A stretch of 10,324 bases of DNA. Source: JACOXT01 sp964372855 (lineage in GTDB: Bacteria > Patescibacteriota > Microgenomatia > Levybacterales > UBA12049). The stretch is taken from NCBI GenBank assembly GCA_964372855.1, contig CAYJRY010000043.1, positions 1 through 10,324 on the forward strand. The letters run 5' to 3'. Shown here in pieces: positions 1 through 6,858 of this stretch. Both the position numbers and the translations under genes were made by a program. Each line of letters starts with the position of its first letter. The first letter of the stretch is position 1. The notes beneath the pieces are model-generated. The model searched no databases. It worked only from the letters and a program-made list of their open reading frames with translations, and was not told the origin of the DNA.

Positions 1-28
1 AGTATCAAGTAATTAGTTCATAACTTTC

Positions 29-289
29 ATGATTGAAAAAATTCATGAGAGGGTAAGCGTTATTACGAGTTACAATCGTGATAAGGGTGAGATAACCATA
101 CATAAATTACGCTGGAACGGATACGATTACAGAATAACAAAACTGGGTTACCATCATAAGACACGAGAGGGACGAAATATTTATCACATCTTTCACGTTA
201 ATAACGAATCTCTCTCATTCAAACTACAACTTGATACGGAAACTCTAGTATGGTGGATATTGGAGGTGTCTGATGGAAATCCAGATTAA
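29..289 (+). CDS. Small hypothetical protein, first gene of the Y-family polymerase operon
   Basis: This 86-residue protein has no signal peptide or membrane segment. It looks like a small beta-rich soluble domain: a core with W-x-G-Y-x-Y-R-I (about residues 29-36), then a basic His-rich stretch, a HIF motif (48-50) and WWIL near the end. The ORF is closed by a stop at 14-16 and ATG 29 is the only ATG in the gap, but there is no Shine-Dalgarno site before it. Its last 17 bases overlap the polymerase gene, which strongly implies cotranscription and translational coupling. The spacing of W-x-G, Tyr and the C-terminal Trp recalls small proteins (DUF6504 type) that sit beside ImuB or DinB polymerases in Actinobacteria. 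That likeness is from memory and untested. A role as an accessory to translesion synthesis is an inference from the operon only. Confidence 0.75.
   Translation: MIEKIHERVSVITSYNRDKGEITIHKLRWNGYDYRITKLGYHHKTREGRNIYHIFHVNNESLSFKLQLDTETLVWWILEVSDGNPD
262..266 (+). promoter_or_regulatory. Strong Shine-Dalgarno site of the polymerase gene
   Basis: GGAGG lies six bases before ATG 273, inside the end of the upstream small gene. It fixes the polymerase start at 273 rather than at the internal Met13. It is the clearest ribosome binding site in the window, where most other genes lack one, which fits a gene translated from the interior of an operon. Confidence 0.8.
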
Positions 290-1541
290 TCACAACAAAC
301 CTCTTATCATGCATATTGATCTTAATAGTTGCTTTGCCACAATTGAGCAGCAGGCTAATCCTTTACTTCGCGGAAAGCCATTGGTTGTTGCTGCATATGA
401 TACGCCAAATGCTTGTATTGTTGCCCCATCTATTGAAGCAAAAAGACTAGGCATAAAAACAGGAATGAGAATACGCGAAGCATGGCTTTTATCAAGAGAT
501 ATTATTGTGAGAACTCCTGATCCTCAAAAGTATAGAGATGTGCATATGAAGTTTAAAAACATCTTCAAAGAATATAGTCCAGATGTTACTCCAAAATCCA
601 TTGATGAGGCAATAATTGACTTTTCTCCAGTTGAGCAGTGGAAACCTGACCTTATAAGGATAGCAAGGGAAATTAAACAAAGAATCAAAAGAGAGATTGG
701 AGAATGGATTGTTTGCAGTATTGGCATCTCAACTAATATGTTTCTTGCAAAACTCGCTGCTTCACTTCACAAACCAGACGGATTGGATCTTATAGATCAT
801 GGTAATCTATTGGATATTTATAAACACGTTGGACTTCTTGACTTAAATGGAATAAATGTTCGATATCAGGCGCGATTAAATATGCACGGTATCCATACAC
901 CACTTGACTTTCTCAACACTCCGCTTGAGATTCTTGAAAAACAAGTTTTTAAAAGCATTGTAGGCAGATACTGGTATCAAAAATTACGCGGTTTCGAAGC
1001 AGATAAAAAAGAATTTCCAACAAAGACAATTGGACAGCAGTATGCTTTGAAAATTCCAACTGCAGACAGGAAAGAATTATCAAGACTTCTTATGAAGTTA
1101 TGCGAGAAGATGGGAAGGAGATTAAGGCGAAAATCTTTAACAGCAAGAGGAATCCATTTCTGGGCATTATATAAAGATCATAGTCATTGGCATAGAGGTC
1201 GCATGATGGAGAGCAAAATGTATACAACATTTGAGCTCTATAGGCACGCGCAAATAGTTTTCAATCAACAACCATTTATTAAGCCAATTACCCATATGGG
1301 AGTATCGTGTTATGAGCTCTCTTCTTACAATAAGTTTCAATTAGGGTTATTTGAAGAGGTATGCGCAAAAGAAAGAAGAGCAAGCGAAGCGATGGATAGG
1401 ATAAATGATAAATATGGAGAGTTTACAATTACGCCTGGAATAATGATGGATATGGATTCATTAATTTTGGATAGAATCGCATTTGGAGGAGTTAAAGAAT
1501 TAGAAGATCTGTATTCCGACCCAATATCCGAATTCTATTGA
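273..1541 (+). CDS. Y-family DNA polymerase (DinB/UmuC type, translesion synthesis)
   Basis: This 422-residue protein is a template-directed polymerase of the Y family, which copies past damaged bases with low fidelity. The palm carboxylates are visible as D16 in the HIDLNSCF motif and as D111-E112 in SIDEAIIDF. F21 sits at the steric-gate position that excludes ribonucleotides. The conserved stretch GISTNMFLAKLAAS-x-x-KPDG spans 151-170 and is followed by thumb and little-finger regions. Near the C-terminus QLGLF (356-360) matches the bacterial beta-clamp-binding consensus QLxLF. After it comes a DRINDKYGEFTITPG tail seen in DinB/UmuC relatives. The usual second Asp of the first motif (DMD in DinB) is Asn18, and Cys20 replaces a common aromatic residue. 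No UmuD or LexA site is visible, so SOS control cannot be claimed. The family is certain; choosing between dinB and a umuC-like subgroup is not, so I give no symbol. Confidence 0.95.
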   Translation: MEIQINHNKPLIMHIDLNSCFATIEQQANPLLRGKPLVVAAYDTPNACIVAPSIEAKRLGIKTGMRIREAWLLSRDIIVRTPDPQKYRDVHMKFKNIFKEYSPDVTPKSIDEAIIDFSPVEQWKPDLIRIAREIKQRIKREIGEWIVCSIGISTNMFLAKLAASLHKPDGLDLIDHGNLLDIYKHVGLLDLNGINVRYQARLNMHGIHTPLDFLNTPLEILEKQVFKSIVGRYWYQKLRGFEADKKEFPTKTIGQQYALKIPTADRKELSRLLMKLCEKMGRRLRRKSLTARGIHFWALYKDHSHWHRGRMMESKMYTTFELYRHAQIVFNQQPFIKPITHMGVSCYELSSYNKFQLGLFEEVCAKERRASEAMDRINDKYGEFTITPGIMMDMDSLILDRIAFGGVKELEDLYSDPISEFY

Positions 1542-1573
1542 CGATCCGGGATTTGTTCCATTTACATTTCCGA

Positions 1574-2614
1574 TTACACACTCGGAGTGTTAGCCGTTGA
1601 CACAAGGGGTAAAGGTTTAACGTCAACAATCAATCCTGGCATAGCTAAACGTCTTGGGAGAGGTTTATTAGATTCAAGTTCAAATATTCTAACAGAGCTA
1701 CGTATTTCTGGCTTATGAGCTTCTAATCTGTGTTTATAGCGTGTCATATTGGGTAATCCGTCTATTATTGGACTTTCTGCGTAACCGAATATACCTTTTC
1801 TTATGGCAGGAAATGTGACAGTGTGATAACTACGGTTCTCAGTTTCTTTTTCTATCTCAACAAACCAAGTAGTGTCATCTAACGGAATCATAAATTCAGA
1901 TGTACTTGCCAATTTGACATTAGCAAGCTGGGCAGAGTTTAACTTAAATGCCAAAGGTTGTTTTTCTTTAGCTTTTGCAATTGCCCCAGCAACTTTTGTT
2001 AAAGTATCAGGATTTGAGTCAGGAACATACATAATTATTGCATTGTTGTCAACCGTTATGACAGGAGACTTATTATCTAATACTTCCAAATTTAGCACTA
2101 ATATCATTTTTTCTAATGCTCCATTTGCAGCTAGTTCTTCTCTTAATATCTCAAAACCTTGTCGTAGTTTGTCCTCAGATATTGCCATATAAATTCTTGT
2201 TGCTTTTTCTATACCAAAGTCAGGTCTTTCCCTACCATATATACTTAGCTTTTTCCCTGCATCGGTAGTTTCTTTCTTTGACGAAGCCCAGTACGGCAGA
2301 GAGCTATCTTTAGGATATCTTTGTCTTATTTCTTCAGCAAATTTCCTGACCTCTTGTTTGTTAAGTATAGAATCAGAATAAATGAATTTATAGGGACTTT
2401 CTGTTTTTGCTTTCTCCCTTAAATCTTTAATTTGTTTAATCTGTGTATTTGCAATTGGTTCCCATTCAAGACCGTCTAATTGTTTTCTAAATTCTGCCCA
2501 ACCTTTTTCATTAATTACTTTTGATCCTTCCCCAGCGATAATTCTTAATGAATCTGGTGTAATTATTTGTTCAGGTCTTCTAACCTCAGCTGTCTCCAAT
2601 GTTGAATCATTCAT
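1574..2614 (-). CDS. Uncharacterised 346-aa protein, second gene of the nuclease operon
   Basis: I do not firmly recognise this protein. It has no signal peptide, membrane segment or obvious catalytic motif. The N-terminal third is charged and helical. The middle (about 125-235) alternates strands and helices: RIYMAIS, a helix FEILREEL, then ILVLNLEVL, AIIMYVPDS and a final helix leading to PLAFKL. The order 'arginine-Tyr strand, helix, strand with IIMYV, helix, PLAF' loosely recalls the HopA1-like family seen with lanthipeptide synthetases and as type III effectors. This is a weak resemblance from memory. The C-terminus is Pro/Leu rich. It starts 2 bp after the stop of the ATP-cone nuclease gene with at best a weak GAG ribosome site, so the two are almost surely cotranscribed and coupled. 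It converges on the polymerase gene with a 32-bp gap. Confidence 0.8.
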   Translation of the reverse strand: MNDSTLETAEVRRPEQIITPDSLRIIAGEGSKVINEKGWAEFRKQLDGLEWEPIANTQIKQIKDLREKAKTESPYKFIYSDSILNKQEVRKFAEEIRQRYPKDSSLPYWASSKKETTDAGKKLSIYGRERPDFGIEKATRIYMAISEDKLRQGFEILREELAANGALEKMILVLNLEVLDNKSPVITVDNNAIIMYVPDSNPDTLTKVAGAIAKAKEKQPLAFKLNSAQLANVKLASTSEFMIPLDDTTWFVEIEKETENRSYHTVTFPAIRKGIFGYAESPIIDGLPNMTRYKHRLEAHKPEIRSSVRIFELESNKPLPRRLAMPGLIVDVKPLPLVSTANTPSV

Positions 2615-2616
2615 AT

Positions 2617-3420
2617 TTACTCATACACATACTGACATTCGGTGAGGATAGAGTTTTTTTTATCTTGTGGTAAGCCGAGTATATCCAAGGTAGATGGATT
2701 TTTGCAAATATCTTTTGCTAAGACAATATGATTTGAAGTTAATTGCTGTTTTTGTAGCTGAGATATTGTTGATAGTATAGTAATCGGATGTACTCTATGC
2801 TTCTCGATCAGGTCTCTTAAGCTATTGCCTTGCGGATAATCCCAGCTTATAACTTTTATATTATTGCACTTTGCGAATTCCAATGCCTCAGAAGTCATTT
2901 TTGTGTTTGTCGCAAGCCACACCGAAGTTAAATTATTTTTTTCTTTTATATCATCAAATCTTGCTTTGGTATACAAAGATACATGTACATGACATTTAGT
3001 ACCTAAATTGTTGTGAAATTTGCACTCAATCATTATATTCTCTTTATTATTTTTTGCTACTACGTCTATTTCATGATTTATACACCCACCGCTAAGAAAT
3101 TGTCTAACTTGCGTTTGATATCCTTCTAATTTTAGAATTTCAGCTACATAATCCTCAAACGGAAATCCAGTTGGGCCCAAATCCAATATGCCTTGTTTGA
3201 GACTATACCTTGAACGAGAAAAAGGTTCGGAAGATTTACCTAAAAATTCTAAAATATGTTTGTAGATTTCCGATGTTGGTATTCCATTATAAAGTTTGCT
3301 TTTAATATGTGCAACAACCTGGCTATTTATAGAATCAGGGATTCGGGATCTTAGAATTGACTTTCGTAATTTTTCCTCACTAAATTCTTCTCTTTCTCCG
3401 GTTGATTTTGTTACTAACAT
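2617..3420 (-). CDS. ATP-cone domain fused to an Mrr-like PD-(D/E)XK nuclease
   Basis: This 267-residue protein has two recognisable parts. Residues 1 to about 88 form an ATP-cone, the nucleotide-sensing domain known from ribonucleotide reductase and NrdR: it opens with a V-x-K-x-x-GEREEFSEEKLRKSILRS pattern and ends in a RYSLKQ helix. Residues about 86-195 form a restriction-endonuclease fold. Its candidate active-site residues are E89 in FPFEDYVAEIL, D119 in HEIDVV, and E132-x-K134 in IECKFHN. A short C-terminal segment (about 225-264) looks helix-hairpin-helix-like. The ATP-cone/Mrr fusion is a known but poorly studied architecture. Cleavage of DNA gated by ATP or dATP level is the natural inference. 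No methyltransferase or specificity subunit is present, so it is not a classical restriction system. It heads a two-gene operon; no Shine-Dalgarno site precedes ATG 3420. Confidence 0.88.
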   Translation of the reverse strand: MLVTKSTGEREEFSEEKLRKSILRSRIPDSINSQVVAHIKSKLYNGIPTSEIYKHILEFLGKSSEPFSRSRYSLKQGILDLGPTGFPFEDYVAEILKLEGYQTQVRQFLSGGCINHEIDVVAKNNKENIMIECKFHNNLGTKCHVHVSLYTKARFDDIKEKNNLTSVWLATNTKMTSEALEFAKCNNIKVISWDYPQGNSLRDLIEKHRVHPITILSTISQLQKQQLTSNHIVLAKDICKNPSTLDILGLPQDKKNSILTECQYVYE

Positions 3421-3426
3421 ATATTC

Positions 3427-3455
3427 ATGGTAAATGTAATAAATCTAGTTTGCAA
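3427..3455 (-). promoter_or_regulatory. Candidate leaderless promoter of the ATP-cone nuclease operon
   Basis: Read on the - strand, TTGCAA (3455-3450) and TACCAT (3432-3427) are 17 bp apart. The -10 end lies six bases before ATG 3420, so transcription would begin at about the start codon. The -35 overlaps the last codons of the DUF2079 gene. The hexamers are imperfect, and support comes mainly from the geometry shared with other genes in the window. Confidence 0.35.
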
Positions 3456-4878
3456 GTGGTTTAAATACAACAAAATTTTCATAACTTAGAACTTCTTTAT
3501 AATTTGGATTATCTCTTAAATCCTCAATGATTTTCTCAAACTCTTTTGTTTGGGAATGGTTGGGGTTATTAAGTAGGAAAAGAATTAAACTAGCTTTTTC
3601 TATTCCATCTGGAATAGTTGTGATTCTTTGTCTCTGGGAAAGATGTGAGCCTAAGTTATTTGTCGCTGCAACAAAATATTCTTTTGGGATTTGGGTAAGA
3701 AATTTATTAATTACTTCTTTGTTTTTCTGGGGCTTTAAAAACATTTTGATATTTGGCTTTTTCGACCACGGAACTGGTCCAAGTAAATATGTTTGATATA
3801 AAATAGAAATTAATAAAAATAAAGTTATAAAATTTGTAGAAAATCTGGGAAAGATCTTCATGAGATTTTTTGTTCCATAAATCGCTGAAATAAATATAAA
3901 AGGAGTAATTGTAGCAGTATACTGATAATAAATCTGATGAAATGATGATCTGCCACTTAGAAGATTTATTCCTAGATCAGGCAAGGCAAATATTAGATAT
4001 TGGGGTGAAAATAAAGATAAATATCCCAATGGCCCAAATAATTGCTTTAGATACTCAATTCTTTCTTTTTGCATAACAATTGAAAATGTTTTTTCAGGTC
4101 TAGCTAATACGTTTTTTATAATATTTGAAGGATTATCACCAAATTCTGAGTAAAAACTCAATGCGAAATGCTGTTTGCCTCTTGTGTTTGGAATTGCATG
4201 CCATATTAGAAAATAAAAGATAAATATTGAAATCAAAAATACTGCTATACCTGTTAATACTGCATACTTTTGCTGAGTTTTTGAAAAGATATTTTTTATC
4301 GTAATAAATAATCCAAAAAGCGCTGTTATTAACCATACTTGTTCTTTTGTTAATGCCGCAAGAAGTAAGAAAATTAATCCATATTTATACTTATTCGTAA
4401 GAATAAAATAGAATGCCCCAAGTAAGAAGGTAATCGCCAAACTTACTGCGTGGAAGTCATATAAATTGTTGTAGCCAACTGTTGGAAATAATAAATATGA
4501 AAAAGAAAAAATCAACGAAAGAGTTTTTTTCTTTAAAACTAAGTTTGAAATAAGATATATAAATACTGCGCCAAATGCTAGAGTGATAGTTAGAATTAAA
4601 AGTAGCATTTTTGGATGAGACCATATTAAGTAAAATGGAGCAAGTAAAATCAATAAAAAATCAGCATGAGCATATAGTCTAGAAGTTATATTACCATTGT
4701 TATCTGAAGTTTGGAAAATCCTCCCTTGAGCTGTATTCCAAACAGTCTGGTCCATATTACCCAAATCAAATCGGCCTGTGTAAAAATTGTCATATCTTAA
4801 AAAAGAAGCGGTTGTGAAGTAGATTATGTAAATACCAATTAATATAAAAAGTGCAAAAAGTTGCCAATTTTTTTTCAT
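3445..4878 (-). CDS. DUF2079 family polytopic membrane protein
   Basis: This 477-residue integral membrane protein has about ten hydrophobic spans, the first at residues 5-24. The signature FDLGNMDQTVWNT (37-49) on the first extracytoplasmic loop, followed by H71, DFHAV (141-145) and LTKEQ (176-180), identifies DUF2079. This family has a layout like GT-C glycosyltransferases (ArnT/PMT type), with an acidic first loop. A role in transferring lipid-linked sugars outside the membrane is a family-level inference, not shown. The C-terminal 90 or so residues form a soluble domain. I start it at ATG 4878 because the longer reading from ATG 4926 runs through the tRNA-Arg gene. The chosen start lies 2 bp after the mature tRNA end, leaving no room for its own promoter or leader. 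Stop is TAG, 24 bp before the nuclease gene. Confidence 0.9.
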   Translation of the reverse strand: MKKNWQLFALFILIGIYIIYFTTASFLRYDNFYTGRFDLGNMDQTVWNTAQGRIFQTSDNNGNITSRLYAHADFLLILLAPFYLIWSHPKMLLLILTITLAFGAVFIYLISNLVLKKKTLSLIFSFSYLLFPTVGYNNLYDFHAVSLAITFLLGAFYFILTNKYKYGLIFLLLAALTKEQVWLITALFGLFITIKNIFSKTQQKYAVLTGIAVFLISIFIFYFLIWHAIPNTRGKQHFALSFYSEFGDNPSNIIKNVLARPEKTFSIVMQKERIEYLKQLFGPLGYLSLFSPQYLIFALPDLGINLLSGRSSFHQIYYQYTATITPFIFISAIYGTKNLMKIFPRFSTNFITLFLLISILYQTYLLGPVPWSKKPNIKMFLKPQKNKEVINKFLTQIPKEYFVAATNNLGSHLSQRQRITTIPDGIEKASLILFLLNNPNHSQTKEFEKIIEDLRDNPNYKEVLSYENFVVFKPLAN

Positions 4879-4880
4879 TG

Positions 4881-4953
4881 TGCGCCCTGCAGGAGTTGAA
4901 CCCGCAACCTGATGGTCCGAAGCCATCCGCTCTATCCATTGAGCTAAAGGCGC
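4881..4953 (-). tRNA. tRNA-Arg (anticodon TCG)
   Basis: The 73-nt cloverleaf is complete. It has a 7-bp acceptor stem (GCGCCTT with AGGGCGC, one G-T pair), D arm GCTC/GAGC, anticodon stem GATGG/CCATC with loop CTTCGGA, and T arm GCGGG/CCTGC with loop TTCAACT. A73 is the discriminator. Loop positions 34-36 read TCG, decoding CGA and probably other CGN codons. CCA is not encoded (the next bases are CAA), so the tail must be added by nucleotidyltransferase. The DUF2079 start codon follows after only two bases. Confidence 0.96.
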
Positions 4954-4963
4954 TTACCTTCGA

Positions 4964-4992
4964 ATTATAGCAAAGTTTGGGAGAAAATAAAG
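4964..4992 (-). promoter_or_regulatory. Extended -10 promoter of tRNA-Arg and probably of the DUF2079 gene
   Basis: On the - strand TGC followed by a perfect TATAAT (4969-4964) gives an extended -10 box. The -35 at 17 bp is poor (CTTTAT, 4992-4987). Transcription would start near 4957, about four bases before the tRNA. As there is no space between tRNA and DUF2079 start, this promoter likely drives both. Confidence 0.65.
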
Positions 4993-5032
4993 AAGCGTTG
5001 CGAATAATAAGTAAGTTTTTTTCAAGTTGAAG

Positions 5033-6118
5033 TTATTTATAAAAACTACTTTTAATAGATTCTTCTGTCTTTTTAATATTAAATATACCATCAACTGCAA
5101 TTCCTATTTCAGCAAGAGTGAGAACACCTTTTTTAAAGTTAGTAGATTTTTCCCAACCTTTCTTTCTGAATGAACCAATTTTTTCAATATATTTACTGGG
5201 CTGAAGATTGCCTCTAACATAGTTTAGGTACTCCTCATCAGGCATTTCAGCTATAGAATTAATATATTCTATAAGATCTGCACCTGTTTCATAAGAAGAA
5301 TCAAACGAGATATATTTTAACCCCATTCTTTTTTCAGAAATCATTCGCGCAGCAAGATCAATTATTGCTTCTTCTCCACCCATGATATAAAATGGTCTCT
5401 TAGTTGAGTCAGAGCCTTCAATTATAAATTCATCTAATATATCGAAGCTTACTGCATCTGTTTTATTTGGGAATTTCATAGAAAAACCGTCGAATTTATT
5501 ACGATTACGAATAGTATTTTTATGAGTAAATTCGTGTATTAGCATACTAATTTCAAAAGCTGTTTCTAAATCCTCATATCCAAGTCGAGCAATTAAATTG
5601 GGATCCTCAGATTTTTTATATTCTATAATTTCTTTCAGTAACTTCTGATTCACTAATATTTTTTCCTTATCATAAGTAGTTACTGCCAGTCTTGTTTCAA
5701 TTTCAAATCTTGCTTCCTCTGGAGTCATAACTGAACTTTTAAATTTTTCTTGTAAATTTATTATGAATTCAGCCGGTTCTAGATATTGAACTGAGCTTGA
5801 CAAATCTTGCGCTGATACAATGCATTTGGTCACAGAGCAATAAGCTTGGGCTGTGGCGATAACTACTTCTTTTTGGCGGTCAAAACCTTCAAATTGAGGA
5901 TAATCTTTGTATAGAAGTTTTTTAAGTCTCACGATTGGAGATAGAGAGTCCCATGAAGCTTTTTGAGACTCGGGAGTTAGAGTTCTTGTTACATTTAGTC
6001 TATTATTGTCAATAGTCGGAGTAATAGGTTGTGCTGCATTGTCGGCAGAGCATGCAATTAGTCCCATAACTGCCATACCACCTAGTCCTCTCTTAACCCA
6101 TCTTTCAGGACTTTTCAT
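5033..6118 (-). CDS. Secreted lipoprotein with a zincin-like HEXXH motif
   Basis: This 361-residue protein starts with a basic segment and a short hydrophobic stretch ending in LIAC-S (lipobox, Cys23), so it should be lipidated and anchored outside the membrane. A flexible Asn/Thr-rich linker follows. HEFTH (195-199) is the HEXXH zinc-protease signature: H195 and H199 would bind zinc and E196 would be the base. A GGEEAIIDLAARMI helix (247-260) carries Glu249/250 as a possible third ligand, as in gluzincins. C94 and C99 could form a disulfide. I cannot place it in a named peptidase family. If active, it would act on cell-surface or environmental protein. AGGAT sits directly before ATG 6118. 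It is divergent from the phosphoribosyltransferase gene and stands alone as a transcription unit upstream of the tRNA. Confidence 0.85.
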   Translation of the reverse strand: MKSPERWVKRGLGGMAVMGLIACSADNAAQPITPTIDNNRLNVTRTLTPESQKASWDSLSPIVRLKKLLYKDYPQFEGFDRQKEVVIATAQAYCSVTKCIVSAQDLSSSVQYLEPAEFIINLQEKFKSSVMTPEEARFEIETRLAVTTYDKEKILVNQKLLKEIIEYKKSEDPNLIARLGYEDLETAFEISMLIHEFTHKNTIRNRNKFDGFSMKFPNKTDAVSFDILDEFIIEGSDSTKRPFYIMGGEEAIIDLAARMISEKRMGLKYISFDSSYETGADLIEYINSIAEMPDEEYLNYVRGNLQPSKYIEKIGSFRKKGWEKSTNFKKGVLTLAEIGIAVDGIFNIKKTEESIKSSFYK

Positions 6119-6127
6119 ATATCCTGT

Positions 6128-6156
6128 AGTATAACAAAGTGAGTTTCAAAAAGCAA
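6128..6156 (-). promoter_or_regulatory. Promoter of the HEXXH lipoprotein gene
   Basis: On the - strand TTGCTT (6156-6151) and TATACT (6133-6128) are separated by exactly 17 bp. The predicted start near 6121 leaves only about three bases of leader before ATG 6118. AGGAT (6125-6121) could serve as a ribosome site only if transcription starts further upstream, for example from the AT-rich palindrome at 6166-6181. Confidence 0.5.
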
Positions 6157-6165
6157 GTTTTGTTA

Positions 6166-6181
6166 AATATTATATAATATT
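6166..6181. promoter_or_regulatory. Perfect 16-bp AT palindrome holding a TATAAT on each strand
   Basis: The 16 bases form an exact inverted repeat centred between the divergent lipoprotein and phosphoribosyltransferase genes. TATAAT occurs on + at 6173-6178 and on - at 6174-6169. The + copy would start transcription near 6185, about 17 bases before ATG 6202. No convincing -35 accompanies either copy. It may be a shared -10 region or an operator, or simply AT-rich chance. Confidence 0.35.
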
Positions 6182-6201
6182 AGATATGACCAAATTTTTA
6201 C

Positions 6202-6858
6202 ATGATGCTATTTAAAGATAGGATTGAAGCTGGGAGGATGCTTGGAGAGGAGCTGAAGAAATTAAAGATTGAAAATCCTGTTGTTTTAGCGATGCCAAGA
6301 GGTGGAGTACCTGTTGGGTTTGAAATTGCTAAAATTCTTAATGCATCTTTGGATGTTATTATTGCCCGCAAAATCGGAGCACCAAATCAGAAAGAGCTTG
6401 GAATTGGAGCTATTGCTGAGGACGATATAAAAGTTTGGGATCAAGAGATATTAAATGTAGTTAAACCACAAAAAGCTATTTTAAATAAAATTGTTAAGAC
6501 TGAGCAAAAAGAGCTTGAGAGAAGAAAAAATCTGTATCGGGATGGAAAGCCAATAATTAGATTGAGAGGTAAAACAGTAATTTTAGTCGACGATGGAGTA
6601 GCAACAGGAATTACTGCTGTGGCAACAATTAATGCCATAAGAAAGCTAAAACCCAAAAAAATTATTTTTGCCGCTCCAACTTGCGCAAAAGATAGCGTTT
6701 TACATTTAAAACCATTAGTTGATGATTTTTTGTGTCTCATAACTCCTTCTGAATTTCAATCAGTTGGTCAGTGGTATGATAATTTTGAACAAGTTACAGA
6801 TGAGGAAGTAAAAGATATCTTAAAAAAGAATAATCATTCTTTGGGTGTTACACCATAA
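6202..6858 (+). CDS. Phosphoribosyltransferase family protein
   Basis: This 218-residue type I phosphoribosyltransferase-fold protein carries the PRPP-binding loop VILVDDGVATGIT (126-138) with the paired acidic residues D130-D131. The N-terminal pattern F-x-DR-x-x-AG, then MPRGGVPVGFEIA (31-43) and ARKIGAPNQKELGIGAIAED (55-74), is typical of the conserved orphan PRTases that are sometimes fused to erythromycin-esterase or dienelactone-hydrolase domains. The QSVGQWYDNFEQVTDEEV ending is also typical. The base or nucleotide substrate of this subgroup is not established. Two ATGs in tandem (6202 and 6205) could start it, and neither has a Shine-Dalgarno site. Its last 25 bases overlap the convergent L,D-transpeptidase gene. 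Confidence 0.92.
   Translation: MMLFKDRIEAGRMLGEELKKLKIENPVVLAMPRGGVPVGFEIAKILNASLDVIIARKIGAPNQKELGIGAIAEDDIKVWDQEILNVVKPQKAILNKIVKTEQKELERRKNLYRDGKPIIRLRGKTVILVDDGVATGITAVATINAIRKLKPKKIIFAAPTCAKDSVLHLKPLVDDFLCLITPSEFQSVGQWYDNFEQVTDEEVKDILKKNNHSLGVTP

Noticed and set aside
1578..1590. ACACT-CGG-AGTGT palindrome at the convergent 3' ends of the polymerase and 346-aa genes
   Set aside because: A 5-bp stem with no T run on either strand; too weak to call a terminator, and it is partly coding.
1872..2192. 106-aa ORF on the + strand
   Set aside because: It lies wholly antisense to the 346-aa gene of the nuclease operon, with no start signals of its own. The shorter antisense frames at 492-727, 3527-3796, 4136-4336, 6441-6740, 6930-7196 and 9981-10175 were dropped for the same reason.
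4879..4926. N-terminal extension of the DUF2079 frame to ATG 4926
   Set aside because: These 16 codons are a translation of the tRNA-Arg gene; the membrane protein has a natural start (MKKNWQLF) at 4878.
5010..5034. TTCAA-C-TTGAA palindrome after the lipoprotein gene as a terminator
   Set aside because: On the transcribed - strand it is followed by A-rich sequence, not T-rich; no intrinsic terminator pattern.
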